Shown here: positions 24,437 to 32,633 of the stretch, in pieces
Position numbering within the stretch: the first letter of the stretch is position 1
How the letters are laid out: the number at the start of each line of letters is the position of its first letter
Assembly: GCA_035550655.1 (NCBI GenBank)
Contig: DASZOU010000022.1
Span: 1 to 64,000, forward strand
Length of the DNA: 64,000 bases
Source: DASZTV01 sp035550655
Lineage (GTDB): Bacteria; Actinomycetota; Actinomycetes; JAFAQI01
Reading direction: 5' to 3'
Position numbers and translations under genes: made by a program
Notes under the pieces: generated by a model
Database searches by the model: none
Seen by the model: only the letters and a program-made list of their open reading frames with translations
Told to the model about the DNA's origin: nothing

Positions 24437-25384
24437 ATGGGACGCGCCGTAGTCACAGGGGGCGCCGGCTTCCTCGGATCGCATCTGTGCGAACGGCTGC
24501 TCGACGACGGCGAGGAGGTCGTCTGCCTGGACAACTTCCTCACCGGGAGCCCGCGCAACGTGGAGCACCTGATCGGGCGCCCAGGGTTCCGGCTGACCAA
24601 CGTGGATGTCACCGAGTACGTTCACGTCCCCGGGCCGGTCGACCTCGTGTTGCACTTCGCCTCGCCCGCCTCGCCGATCGACTACCTCCAGCTTCCGATC
24701 GAGACATTGAAGGTCGGGTCCATCGGGACCCTCCACACCCTCGGGCTCGCGAAGGAGAAGAACGCGCGCTACCTGCTCGCGTCGACCTCGGAGACGTACG
24801 GCGACCCGAAGGTGCACCCGCAACCCGAGAGCTACTGGGGGCACGTGAACCCTGTCGGTCCCCGCGGGGTGTACGACGAGGCCAAGCGCTTCGCCGAAGC
24901 GATGACGATGGCCTACCGGCGGTACCACAACGTAGACACCGCGATCGTTCGGATCTTCAACACGCACGGACCTTTCATGAGACCGAACGACGGCCGGGCG
25001 ATCCCCAACTTCGTGCGGCAGGCGCTGCGCGGCGAGCCGATCACGGTCGCCGGCGACGGCAGCCAGACCCGGTCGATCCAGTACGTCGACGATCTCGTCG
25101 AAGGCGTGATCCGGCTGCTGCGCTCCGGCCACCCCGGCCCGATGAACATCGGCAACCCGCACGAGGTATCGATGCTCGAGCTCGCCGAAGCAGTTCGTGA
25201 CCTGTGCGAGTCGTCGAGTGACATCACGTTCGTGCCACGCCCCGAGGACGACCCGACCATCCGCCAACCGGACATCACCCTCGCCAAGCAGGTGCTCGGC
25301 TGGGAGCCGGAGGTCGGCCTGTTCGAGGGGCTCAAGAAGACGATCGCGTACTTCCGCGAGCACCCCGAGGTACTCGGCGCCTAA
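24437..25384 (+). CDS. UDP-glucuronate decarboxylase-like NAD-dependent epimerase/dehydratase
   Basis: The 315-residue extended SDR has the nucleotide-binding TGGAGFLGSHLCERLL, then HFASPASPIDY, STSETYGDP, and the catalytic YDEAKR (Tyr-x-x-x-Lys). RIFNTHGPFMRPNDGRAIPNFV and GDGSQTRSIQYVDDL follow. This combination is typical of UXS, which makes UDP-xylose from UDP-glucuronate. A GAGGAG ribosome-binding site precedes the ATG. It probably supplies a sugar nucleotide for surface glycans. Other nucleotide-sugar epimerases of the same fold are the alternative. Confidence 0.85.
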   Translation: MGRAVVTGGAGFLGSHLCERLLDDGEEVVCLDNFLTGSPRNVEHLIGRPGFRLTNVDVTEYVHVPGPVDLVLHFASPASPIDYLQLPIETLKVGSIGTLHTLGLAKEKNARYLLASTSETYGDPKVHPQPESYWGHVNPVGPRGVYDEAKRFAEAMTMAYRRYHNVDTAIVRIFNTHGPFMRPNDGRAIPNFVRQALRGEPITVAGDGSQTRSIQYVDDLVEGVIRLLRSGHPGPMNIGNPHEVSMLELAEAVRDLCESSSDITFVPRPEDDPTIRQPDITLAKQVLGWEPEVGLFEGLKKTIAYFREHPEVLGA

Positions 25385-25394
25385 GGGGGCGCGC

Positions 25395-25991
25395 CTAGAG
25401 CAGGTCGGCAAGCAACGGAGCGAGTGCGCGAAACGCCTTACCGCGGTGGCTGATCTCGTCCTTGCGCTCCGGAGCCATCTCGGCAGTCGTCATCGTCGCT
25501 CCGTCCGGCACGAAGATCGGGTCGTAGCCAAAGCCATTCGTGCCGCGCGGCTCACGCAGCAACCTGCCGGTCACCTGCTCTTCCACGACGACCTCGCGCC
25601 CGTCGGGTGCCGACGCGGCCGCCGCGCACACGAAGGCGGCACCGCGGCGCTCGTCGGGCACGTCCGCGAGCTGGGCCAGCACCAGCTGAAGGTTCGCGGC
25701 GTCGTCGCCGTGACGACCGGACCACCGCGCCGACAGCACACCGGGCATGCCGTTCAGCGCATCGACTGTCAGACCGCTGTCGTCGGCGATGGCCACGAGC
25801 CCGCTCAGCCGGCTCACCTCTCGCGCCTTGATCATCGCGTTCTCGGCGAAGGTCGCCGCGGTCTCCGCGATCTCGCCCACGCCGGGCACCGCATCGAGCC
25901 CCACGAGCTCGATGTCGTACGCCGCGAGGATACGGCGGAGCTCGGCGATCTTCCCGTCGTTGCGAGTCGCAAGGACGACCCGGATGGTCAC
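25395..25991 (-). CDS. rdgB: RdgB/HAM1 non-canonical purine NTP pyrophosphatase
   Basis: The 198-residue enzyme hydrolyses dITP and XTP and so protects DNA. It has VVLATRNDGKIAELRRIL at the start, AIADDSGLTVDALNGMPGVLSARW in the middle and FGYDPIF with AEMAPERKDEISHRGKA near the end. The start overlaps the rph stop by four bases. This rph-rdgB order is standard and matches Rv1340-Rv1341. Confidence 0.95.
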   Translation of the reverse strand: MTIRVVLATRNDGKIAELRRILAAYDIELVGLDAVPGVGEIAETAATFAENAMIKAREVSRLSGLVAIADDSGLTVDALNGMPGVLSARWSGRHGDDAANLQLVLAQLADVPDERRGAAFVCAAAASAPDGREVVVEEQVTGRLLREPRGTNGFGYDPIFVPDGATMTTAEMAPERKDEISHRGKAFRALAPLLADLL

Positions 25992-26710
25992 GACCGCAGC
26001 GCCTGCTCCTGCAGCTTCGTCAGGTCCGCGCAGCCCGTTGCGGCGAGGTCGAGCAAAGCGTCGAGCTCCGCGCGGTCGAACGGCGCGCCCTCTGCCGTGC
26101 CCTGCACCTCGACGAAGCGGCCGTCACCGGTGCACACGACGTTCATGTCCGTCTCGGCGGTGACGTCCTCGTCGTAACAGAGGTCGAGCCGGGTGGCACC
26201 GTCGATGATCCCGACGCTGACCGCCGCCACCGAACCCACCAGCGGCTCGCCCGCGAGAGCATTCCGGCCGCGAAGCCAGCTCACGGCATCCGCCAGGGCG
26301 ACGTAGGCGCCAGTGATCGCCGCCGTCCGCGTTCCGCCATCGGCCTGGAGCACGTCGCAGTCGATGACGATCGTGTTCTCACCCAGCGCCTTGTAGTCGA
26401 TCGCCGCCCGCAGCGACCTGCCCACCAGGCGCGAGATCTCGTGGGTCCGGCCGCCGATTCGTCCCTTGACCGATTCGCGATCGCTGCGCGTGTGCGTGGA
26501 GCGCGGGAGCATCGCGTACTCCGCGGTCACCCACCCGAGGCCGCTGCCCTTGCGCCAGCGAGGCACCCCCTCGGTCACGGAGGCGGCGCACAGCACGCGG
26601 GTGCGCCCGAACTCCACCAGGACGGAGCCCTCCGCGTGGTCGAGCCAGTTTCGCGTGATCGTGACCGGGCGCAGGGCGTCATCAGCCCGGCCGTCGGGGC
26701 GGGAAGCCAC
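25988..26710 (-). CDS. rph: Ribonuclease PH
   Basis: The 240-residue phosphorolytic exoribonuclease trims tRNA 3' ends. Its motifs are RPVTITRNWLDHAEGSVLVEFGRTRVLCAASV, GWVTAEYAMLPRSTHTR, GRTHEISRLVGRSLRA and QADGGTRTAAITGA. GTG 26710 is chosen. GAGGA lies about seven bases upstream, and the longer frame from 26815 adds residues foreign to the family and runs into the MBL gene. It is translated between the MBL gene and rdgB. Confidence 0.94.
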   Translation of the reverse strand: MASRPDGRADDALRPVTITRNWLDHAEGSVLVEFGRTRVLCAASVTEGVPRWRKGSGLGWVTAEYAMLPRSTHTRSDRESVKGRIGGRTHEISRLVGRSLRAAIDYKALGENTIVIDCDVLQADGGTRTAAITGAYVALADAVSWLRGRNALAGEPLVGSVAAVSVGIIDGATRLDLCYDEDVTAETDMNVVCTGDGRFVEVQGTAEGAPFDRAELDALLDLAATGCADLTKLQEQALRS

Positions 26711-26726
26711 AGTTGCAGTCCTCGGG

Positions 26727-27476
26727 TCAGACGTCGTAACGGTCGAGCGGCCGCGCCACGAGGATCTCACCGTCGTAGCTGCGCTCCGCCTCGGCGAGCG
26801 TACGGCCCGCATCACCCCACGGCACCAGATGGGTGAGCATCAACCGCTTCGCCGCCGCGCGGGCGGCGTACTCGCCGGCCTGCAAACCGGTGAGATGAAC
26901 ACCCGGAGGGTTGGGGTCGCCGTCGAGGTACGACGCCTCGCAGAGGAACAGGTCGACGTCGCGGGCCACATCGAGCAGCGCGTCACACTCGCCGGTGTCG
27001 GCGCTGTAGGCGACGGTCCTGCCGCCAGCGCTCACCCGCATCGCGTACGTCTCGACCGGGTGGTTCACCACGTGGAAGCTGACCTCGAACGGGCCGATCT
27101 GCCGGGTGCCGTCGGTCTCGACGGGATGGAACTCGTAGACCTCGGCGAGCAGCTCCTCGACGTCGCGGGCGTAGGCGCCGTGAATGCCCTCTCGCAGCGT
27201 TGAAGGCCCGTGCACCGGAAGCGGCGGCGGCTTGCCGTCGGGGTGGTAGCGCCGCGCGTACGTGTACGTGATCAGGTCGAGGTAGTGATCCCCGTGCAGG
27301 TGGCTGATCGCGACCGCATCGAGGTCGAGCAGACCGCACACCTCCTGCAGCGCGCCGGTCGAACCGTTGCCGATGTCGAGCAGGAGCCGGAACCCGTCGT
27401 GTTCGACGAGGTACGACGAGCATCCCGAATGCGGGCCGGGGAACGTGCCCGACATCCCGATCACGGTGACCTGCAT
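26727..27476 (-). CDS. MBL-fold hydrolase, Rv1339-like
   Basis: The 249-residue metallo-beta-lactamase-fold protein has the HLHGDHYLDL metal motif near residues 59-68. SADTGECDALLDVARDVDLFLCEA and a late HL follow. Its position between murI and rph matches Mycobacterium Rv1339, which is described as an atypical cAMP phosphodiesterase. RNase Z-like activity is the older family guess. The gene lies two bases after murI on the same strand. Confidence 0.88.
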   Translation of the reverse strand: MQVTVIGMSGTFPGPHSGCSSYLVEHDGFRLLLDIGNGSTGALQEVCGLLDLDAVAISHLHGDHYLDLITYTYARRYHPDGKPPPLPVHGPSTLREGIHGAYARDVEELLAEVYEFHPVETDGTRQIGPFEVSFHVVNHPVETYAMRVSAGGRTVAYSADTGECDALLDVARDVDLFLCEASYLDGDPNPPGVHLTGLQAGEYAARAAAKRLMLTHLVPWGDAGRTLAEAERSYDGEILVARPLDRYDV

Positions 27477-27478
27477 CG

Positions 27479-28291
27479 CTACCGCCCGACCGCTTCCGCG
27501 CTTGATACCTCGCCGACCTCCGGACCAAGAAACCTACGGCCCAGCCGCTCGAACGGCTCGGGGTCGCCGGTCGCCAGGAAACGATGCCGTGGCGGCACGT
27601 GGTCGTCCCGGAAGGCGCCCCGCGTCGCGAGCTCCCGGTAGACGTCCTTCGCAGTCTCCTCGGCACTCGAGACGAGGGTTACACCATCACCCACGACGTA
27701 GGAGATGACGCCCGTCAGCAGCGGGTAGTGGGTGCACCCGAGGACCAACGTGTCGCATCCGGCGGCGACGAGCGGGGCGAGGTACTCCTCTGCCAACGCG
27801 AGCAGCTCAGGCCCGGTGGTCTCGCCTCGCTCGACGAACTCCACGAACCGCGGGCATGCGACGGACGTCAGCTCGATGTGGGGGGCCGCGGCGAAGGCGT
27901 CGTCATATGCCTTGCTGCCGACGGTCGCCGCGGTTCCGATCACGCCGATCCGGCCGTTGCGTGTGGCGGCGACGGCGCGTCGTACCGCCGGCTGGATCAC
28001 CTCGACAACCGGGATCGAGTAGCGCTCACGAGCGTCCCGCAGGCACGCTGCGCTGGCCGAGTTGCACGCGATGACGAGCAGCTTGACCGCGTGGTGCTCA
28101 ACCAGGCTGTCCATGACCTCGAGCGCAAGGGCGCGAACGTCGGCGATCCGTCGCGGTCCGTACGGGCCGTTGGCCGTGTCTCCGACGTAGACGATCGCCT
28201 CCGACGGAAGCTGATCGAGAACCGCCCGCGCCACCGTCAGCCCGCCCACGCCGCTGTCGAAGATCCCGAGCGGCGCGTCCACGAACCGCAA
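27479..28291 (-). CDS. murI: Glutamate racemase
   Basis: The 270-residue enzyme makes D-glutamate for peptidoglycan. The substrate loop GIFDSGVGGLTV opens the protein. The two catalytic cysteines are in VIACNSASA and VLGCTHYPLL. It leads the murI-MBL-rph-rdgB operon. The conserved upstream neighbour would be cysM, but here two plus-strand genes intervene. Confidence 0.96.
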   Translation of the reverse strand: MRFVDAPLGIFDSGVGGLTVARAVLDQLPSEAIVYVGDTANGPYGPRRIADVRALALEVMDSLVEHHAVKLLVIACNSASAACLRDARERYSIPVVEVIQPAVRRAVAATRNGRIGVIGTAATVGSKAYDDAFAAAPHIELTSVACPRFVEFVERGETTGPELLALAEEYLAPLVAAGCDTLVLGCTHYPLLTGVISYVVGDGVTLVSSAEETAKDVYRELATRGAFRDDHVPPRHRFLATGDPEPFERLGRRFLGPEVGEVSSAEAVGR

Positions 28292-28391
28292 TCTAGCCGC
28301 AACGCCTGGTTCACGCGTGCCCTGTGACCTGCGTCACGCACTCCTCCGAACGGACGCTCGAGCCGGCCGCCGGCAAGCCGACACTGTTCCC

Positions 28392-28994
28392 ATGACCCGC
28401 CCGCTCGTCGCCTCGGCCCTGGCGGCTTCGGTCCTGTCTGTCGCCGTTGCCGGATGCAGCGGCACTTCGGCGGGGGGATCGACGCAGACGCCCGCACACC
28501 GGCCGCTGCTGAGTGTGCCCGGAGCGCCGGCTCCGGCAGCCGACGCCGCCCTGCTGTTGCGACCGGCGGACCTCGGTCCAGCCTGGCGGTACCGGACGAG
28601 CCCGGCGATCGAGACCAAGCCCGAAACCACGTCCGCTCCCGGGCAGCCGAGCACAGGCGAGATAAGCCGGGTGCAGGCCATCCTGTGGGCATCGCACTGG
28701 AACGGGACGATGTGGCAGGACGACGCGGACGTCATCGAGTACGGCGTCCAGTTCGCCACCCGCGCTGACGGGCGCCGCTTCGTGCGGGGCGACAGCCATC
28801 CGGTGCAGGTGAGCGGTCACCGCGTCTGGATCTTGACGAAGCACGGTCGAGGCGGACCGGACAGCGCCCTGATCGACGTCGGCACCCGAGTGGTCCAGCT
28901 GATCATCGGCCACGCCGAGGCCGCACCCCCGTCGACGCCGTCGACCGCGGCGATCGTCCAAGCCGCGGTACGCCGCGCATACGGCCAGACCTAG
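28392..28994 (+). CDS. Lipoprotein of unknown function, paired with its neighbour
   Basis: From the ATG at 28392 the 200-residue protein has a lipobox VAVAGC (Cys22), a Thr/Pro/Ser stretch, and a globular region. The region contains LLRPADLGPAWRY, GEISRVQAILWASHWNGTMWQ and EYGVQFATRADGRRFV. These segments align by eye with the extracytoplasmic half of the next gene's product, so the two are paralogues. I do not recognise a named family. It would sit on the outer face of the membrane. It interrupts the usual cysM-murI order. Confidence 0.75.
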   Translation: MTRPLVASALAASVLSVAVAGCSGTSAGGSTQTPAHRPLLSVPGAPAPAADAALLLRPADLGPAWRYRTSPAIETKPETTSAPGQPSTGEISRVQAILWASHWNGTMWQDDADVIEYGVQFATRADGRRFVRGDSHPVQVSGHRVWILTKHGRGGPDSALIDVGTRVVQLIIGHAEAAPPSTPSTAAIVQAAVRRAYGQT

Positions 28995-29011
28995 GCCCAG
29001 GTACTTCTCCC

Positions 29012-30034
29012 GTGGACGACAAGGATGCCGTGTCGCTGCCCCATCGCAGGGCGAGGATGCAATGGCTAGCCGCCGTGACGGCCCTGACGACTGCGATCTT
29101 CGTCACGGCCTTGACGGCGATCCTCTTGAGCCAGGTCGGGACCTTGGACGCGATTCTGAGGAATCAGCCTTCGTTCTGGGGCTGGCAGCTCGATCTGATG
29201 GCGGCGGTGTTTCTGGCGATCGCCGTGACGCTCGCAAGCCTCGCGATCGTCAAGATGGCCCGCGTGCGCCGACACGTGCCGCTGCACTCTCCCAGCCGTG
29301 GGCTGCTCCTCCTCCTCGGGCTCGTCTTCGGCGCTGCGGCCTTAGGACCACTCGCGTCTTGGGGGGCGGAGCGCGCAATGGCATGGGCGTCCGACCACAC
29401 CGCGGCGGCCGCTCATGCGGCCGCAAAGGACCGTGCCTACGAGCTCGGACTTCTTGGCGACGCCAACCACCCGCCACGCCTCAACGTCCTGTCTGAGGGA
29501 AAGACGCCTGCGGCAATCGCCGCGCCGTTGCTGCACGCGAGTGATCTCGGCGCCGATTGGTACATACAAGCGGCACCACACGGTGGGGCTGCCATGCGCT
29601 TCCCCGGGGCCCCGGCTGGGGAGGTCAGCCACGCTGCAGTCGACCTGGCTTGGGAGAAGTGGAACGGCCAGATGTGGGTACTCCGGACCGGCGTCCTCGA
29701 GTTCGTCACGCGCTTTGCCTCTGCGAAGCTGGCAACGTCCTATGTCGCCCAAGACCTCCGGAACGCAAGGCTCTCGCCAGCGGCTGTCGGCAGTCCGCAC
29801 CCCAGAGTCGTCCGATCGCACTTCGGCCCTCGAGCGGAGTGGCATGTCCTTCAGCCGGGCAGCGAACCCCGATTCCGCAACTGCTACACGACGGTGGGTC
29901 CCTTGGCGATCAGGCTCTTCATCGACGCCGCGCCCAGCTCGTACGTCAGAGGACCGGCTCCGCCCTTTCCTGCTCTCAATCTCCAGCGGATCCTCGACGC
30001 GGCAACCAAACGCGCCGAAGCAGCACTGCACTAG
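29012..30034 (+). CDS. Membrane protein with extracytoplasmic domain, paralogous to the lipoprotein before it
   Basis: The 340-residue protein begins with GTG. It has three predicted membrane helices (about residues 17-42, 56-78 and 94-115), then a domain of about 220 residues. LLHASDLGADWYIQ, GEVSHAAVDLAWEKWNGQMWV and LEFVTRFASAKLA in it parallel LLRPADLGPAWRY, GEISRVQAILWASHWNGTMWQ and IEYGVQFATRADG of the preceding protein. It is a membrane-tethered version of the same fold. The 17-base gap implies one operon. Function is unknown. Confidence 0.75.
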   Translation: MDDKDAVSLPHRRARMQWLAAVTALTTAIFVTALTAILLSQVGTLDAILRNQPSFWGWQLDLMAAVFLAIAVTLASLAIVKMARVRRHVPLHSPSRGLLLLLGLVFGAAALGPLASWGAERAMAWASDHTAAAAHAAAKDRAYELGLLGDANHPPRLNVLSEGKTPAAIAAPLLHASDLGADWYIQAAPHGGAAMRFPGAPAGEVSHAAVDLAWEKWNGQMWVLRTGVLEFVTRFASAKLATSYVAQDLRNARLSPAAVGSPHPRVVRSHFGPRAEWHVLQPGSEPRFRNCYTTVGPLAIRLFIDAAPSSYVRGPAPPFPALNLQRILDAATKRAEAALH

Positions 30035-30978
30035 GCCCAGAGCTGGCCTTCCAGCCGCTCGGTCGCCTCCTCCAGCGTGCCGGTGTACGCACCGGTCGAC
30101 AGGTACTTCCAGCCGCCGTCGGCGACGATGAAGGCGATGTCGGCGCGCTCCCCCGCCTTGACCGCCTTGTCCGCCTGGCCGAGCGCGGCATGCAGGATCG
30201 CCCCGGTCGAGATGCCCGCGAAGATTCCCTCCTGCTCGATCAGCTGCCGGGTGCGCCGCAACGCGTCCTCCGGACCGACCGAGAACCGGGTGTCGAGCAC
30301 CGACGCGTCGTACAGCTCCGGCACGAAGCCCTCGTCGATGTTGCGCAGGCCGTAGACGAGCTCGCCGTACCGCGGCTCCGCCGCGACGATCCGCACGCCG
30401 GGAACGTGCTCACGCAGGAACCGGCCGACGCCCATGAGCGTCCCGGTCGTTCCGAGGCCGGCGACGAAGTGCGTGATCTCCGGCAGGTCAGCCAGCAGCT
30501 CGGGACCGGTCGTCTTGTAGTGCGCCTCCGCGTTGGCGGGGTTTCCGTACTGGTAGAGCATCACCCAGTCCGGGTTCTCCGCGGCAAGCTTCTTCGCAAC
30601 CGCGACCGCCTCGTTCGAGCCGCCGGCCGCCGGCGAGAGCCGGATCTCCGCGCCGAACATCTCCAGCAGCTGACGACGCTCGACCGAGGTGTTCTCCGGC
30701 ATCACGCAGATCAGCGAGTAGCCCTTGAGCTTGCACACCATGGCGAGGGAGATCCCGGTGTTGCCGCTGGTCGGCTCCAGCACCGTGCAGCCCGGCGTCA
30801 GCACACCGTCCGCTTCCGCCTGCGCAACCATCTCGAACGCCGGCCGGTCCTTCACCGAGCCGGTTGGGTTGCGGTCCTCGAGCTTCGCCCAGAGCCGTAC
30901 GTCGGGCGACGGCGACAGCCTCGGCAGCCCCACCAACGGCGTGTGCCCGAGGGACTCGAGCAGCGAGGCATAGCGCAC
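30031..30978 (-). CDS. cysM: O-phosphoserine sulfhydrylase CysM
   Basis: The 315-residue PLP enzyme has the lysine loop NPTGSVKDRPAF, the TSGNTGISLAMVC loop and GTTGTLMGVGRF. Next to mec and cysO it matches mycobacterial CysM (Rv1336). That enzyme uses O-phospho-L-serine and the CysO thiocarboxylate to make cysteine on the carrier, a route resistant to oxidative stress. Its stop overlaps the end of the convergent membrane-protein gene by four bases. Confidence 0.94.
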   Translation of the reverse strand: MRYASLLESLGHTPLVGLPRLSPSPDVRLWAKLEDRNPTGSVKDRPAFEMVAQAEADGVLTPGCTVLEPTSGNTGISLAMVCKLKGYSLICVMPENTSVERRQLLEMFGAEIRLSPAAGGSNEAVAVAKKLAAENPDWVMLYQYGNPANAEAHYKTTGPELLADLPEITHFVAGLGTTGTLMGVGRFLREHVPGVRIVAAEPRYGELVYGLRNIDEGFVPELYDASVLDTRFSVGPEDALRRTRQLIEQEGIFAGISTGAILHAALGQADKAVKAGERADIAFIVADGGWKYLSTGAYTGTLEEATERLEGQLWA

Positions 30979-30996
30979 GGTGGTCAGTGACTCGGC

Positions 30997-31278
30997 TCAG
31001 CCGCCGGCGACGGCCGGCAAGATCGTCACCACGTCGCCGTCGGTCAGCGGGGTCTCAGCGCCGCCGAGGAAGCGAACGTCCTCGTCGTTGAGATACACGT
31101 TGACGAAGCGGTTCAGCGAGCCGTCCTCGCTCACCAGCCGGCCGCGCAGCCCCTCGTAGCGCGAGTCGAGATCCACGAACAGCTCCTGCAGCGTCCCGCC
31201 TTCGCCGGTCACGGCTTTCTCGCCGCCGGTGTAGCTGCGCAGGATCGTCGGGATACGGGCTTCGATTGCCATGGCCAT
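30997..31278 (-). CDS. cysO: Ubiquitin-like sulfur carrier CysO (MoaD/ThiS fold)
   Basis: The 93-residue protein has the beta-grasp pattern IPTILRSYTGGEKAV, RFVNVYLNDEDVRFLGG and the terminal VTILPAVAGG. The last Gly-Gly is thiocarboxylated and donates sulfur to the CysM product. ATG 31278 is used, with ATG 31272 equally possible. A longer frame upstream lacks family similarity. It lies between mec and cysM, as in Rv1335. Confidence 0.94.
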   Translation of the reverse strand: MAMAIEARIPTILRSYTGGEKAVTGEGGTLQELFVDLDSRYEGLRGRLVSEDGSLNRFVNVYLNDEDVRFLGGAETPLTDGDVVTILPAVAGG

Positions 31279-31315
31279 ATTTTCGCAACACCGCCTGCCC
31301 GGCCGGGATTCCGGG

Positions 31316-31720
31316 TCAGACGATCTCGACCGGCTCCTCTTCCACGGCACCGTCGACGATGCGGAAGCTGCGGAACTCGGTGGTGTCGGGCTCGCGAGTC
31401 GACACGAGCACATAGTGAGCGCTGGGCTCCGCGGCCAGACCGATGTCGGTTCTCGACGGGTAGGCCTCGGTCGCGGTGTGTGAGTGGTAGATCACGACTG
31501 GCTCCTCGTCCCGATCGTCCATCTCCCGCCATACCCGGAGCTGTTCCATCGAGTCGAACCGGTAGAACGTCGGCGATCGTTCCGCGTTCTGCATCGCGAC
31601 GAACCGTTCCGGCCGATCGCTGCCGGCGGGGCCGGCGATGATCCCGCAAGCTTCGTCGGGATGGTCACGACGAGCGTGGTCGACGATTGCGTCGTGGAGA
31701 TCGCGGCGAATCCTCAGCAC
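31316..31720 (-). CDS. mec: JAMM metalloprotease Mec
   Basis: The 134-residue zinc protease releases cysteine from the CysO-cysteine adduct. JAMM residues Glu23 (DEACGI), His79 and His81 (HSHTATEAYPSRTD) and Asp92 are all present with the correct spacing. It stands immediately before cysO, matching Rv1334. Confidence 0.94.
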   Translation of the reverse strand: MLRIRRDLHDAIVDHARRDHPDEACGIIAGPAGSDRPERFVAMQNAERSPTFYRFDSMEQLRVWREMDDRDEEPVVIYHSHTATEAYPSRTDIGLAAEPSAHYVLVSTREPDTTEFRSFRIVDGAVEEEPVEIV

Positions 31721-31746
31721 GCGCAGAGGCTACGTCGACCCAGCCG

Positions 31747-32310
31747 TCAGCCCCCGGTGACGGCCCGGACCATCGCGTCCTGCAACCAGGTCACCCAGTC
31801 GTACACGCCGAGCTGAAGGTGGCGCGACGACCCTGGTTCGGCTGACCGCCGTTCCTCATCCATGTCCTCCGTGACGCCCAGCGTCGTTCCGAGCGCGAGT
31901 CGCACGTCGGTGAGGGCGTACAGCCAGCGCTCGGCCGCCGCTTCGGGGAGCTCGAGCCGAAGCTGCCCACCCTTGCGGCCCCCCGCCCCGGCCAAGTCGT
32001 CAATCACCTGTTGGAGCGCGAGGCACTTCTGCGCCCGCAAGTCACTGTCCATGAGGCGCCGGAACTCGCCCGCGGCCGCGTCGTCATCGCGGTAAGCGTT
32101 GGGGAGCAACCGGGCGAGAACCGGATCCTGCGGCGGCTCGATGGCCTCCGGCGGCAGCGCGAGCATCGCCTCCATCGGATCGACCGGACCAGCGGAGCCC
32201 TCGCCCCCGAGCAGCTGCTTCACCTGCGCCGCGAGGCTGGCGAGCAGGACCACCTCGGAATCGTCGAGCCCGAGCCGGACGGCGCCGCCACGACGACGGA
32301 CGGAGCCCAC
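31747..32310 (-). CDS. DUF2017 domain protein
   Basis: The 187-residue protein starts with a GAVRLGLDDSEVVLLASLAAQVKQLL helix. It has the conserved ARLLPNAYRDDDAAAGEFRRL segment and ends in YDWVTWLQDAMV. DUF2017 always follows clpS in actinobacteria and was annotated regulatory in M. tuberculosis (Rv1332), but no DNA-binding motif is visible. It begins three bases after clpS, so the pair is coupled. A role as ClpS partner is an inference from this constancy. Confidence 0.9.
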   Translation of the reverse strand: MGSVRRRGGAVRLGLDDSEVVLLASLAAQVKQLLGGEGSAGPVDPMEAMLALPPEAIEPPQDPVLARLLPNAYRDDDAAAGEFRRLMDSDLRAQKCLALQQVIDDLAGAGGRKGGQLRLELPEAAAERWLYALTDVRLALGTTLGVTEDMDEERRSAEPGSSRHLQLGVYDWVTWLQDAMVRAVTGG

Positions 32311-32313
32311 CGC

Positions 32314-32604
32314 TCAGTCCTGCTGCAGCGTGGCCCACAGGCCGGCGGCGTGCAGTCTCGCGACGTCGTTCTCCATCTGCTCGCGACTTCCGCTGGACAC
32401 GGCGGCACGGCCCTTGTGGTGAACGTCCAACATCAGCTCGGTCGCCTTGTCGCGGCTGTACCCGAACAGCTTCTGGAAGACCCAGGTGACGTAGCTCATC
32501 AGGTTGACCGGGTCGTTCCACACGATCGCAACCCAAGGCTTGTCCGGCTCCTCGGCCTCGAACGCCTTGGGGCTCCGCGATCGCTCGATCGTCGGCGCCG
32601 TCAT
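32314..32604 (-). CDS. clpS: ClpS adaptor protein
   Basis: The 96-residue adaptor delivers N-end-rule substrates to ClpCP. The conserved WVAIVWNDPVNLMSYVTWVFQKLFGYSRDKA holds the substrate-pocket Asn-Asp, and LMLDVHHKGRAAV follows. A ~20-residue N-terminal extension precedes the core. It starts the clpS-DUF2017-mec-cysO-cysM operon and diverges from pncB. Confidence 0.94.
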   Translation of the reverse strand: MTAPTIERSRSPKAFEAEEPDKPWVAIVWNDPVNLMSYVTWVFQKLFGYSRDKATELMLDVHHKGRAAVSSGSREQMENDVARLHAAGLWATLQQD

Positions 32605-32633
32605 CCATCCAGTGTCGCTTCTAGAGTCAGCGC

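Noticed and set aside
24204..24452. 82-codon plus-strand ORF over the tRNA
   Set aside because: It is the antisense translation of the tRNA T arm and the shared hairpin; the GRRDSNPHW-like peptide is a common artefact of this kind.
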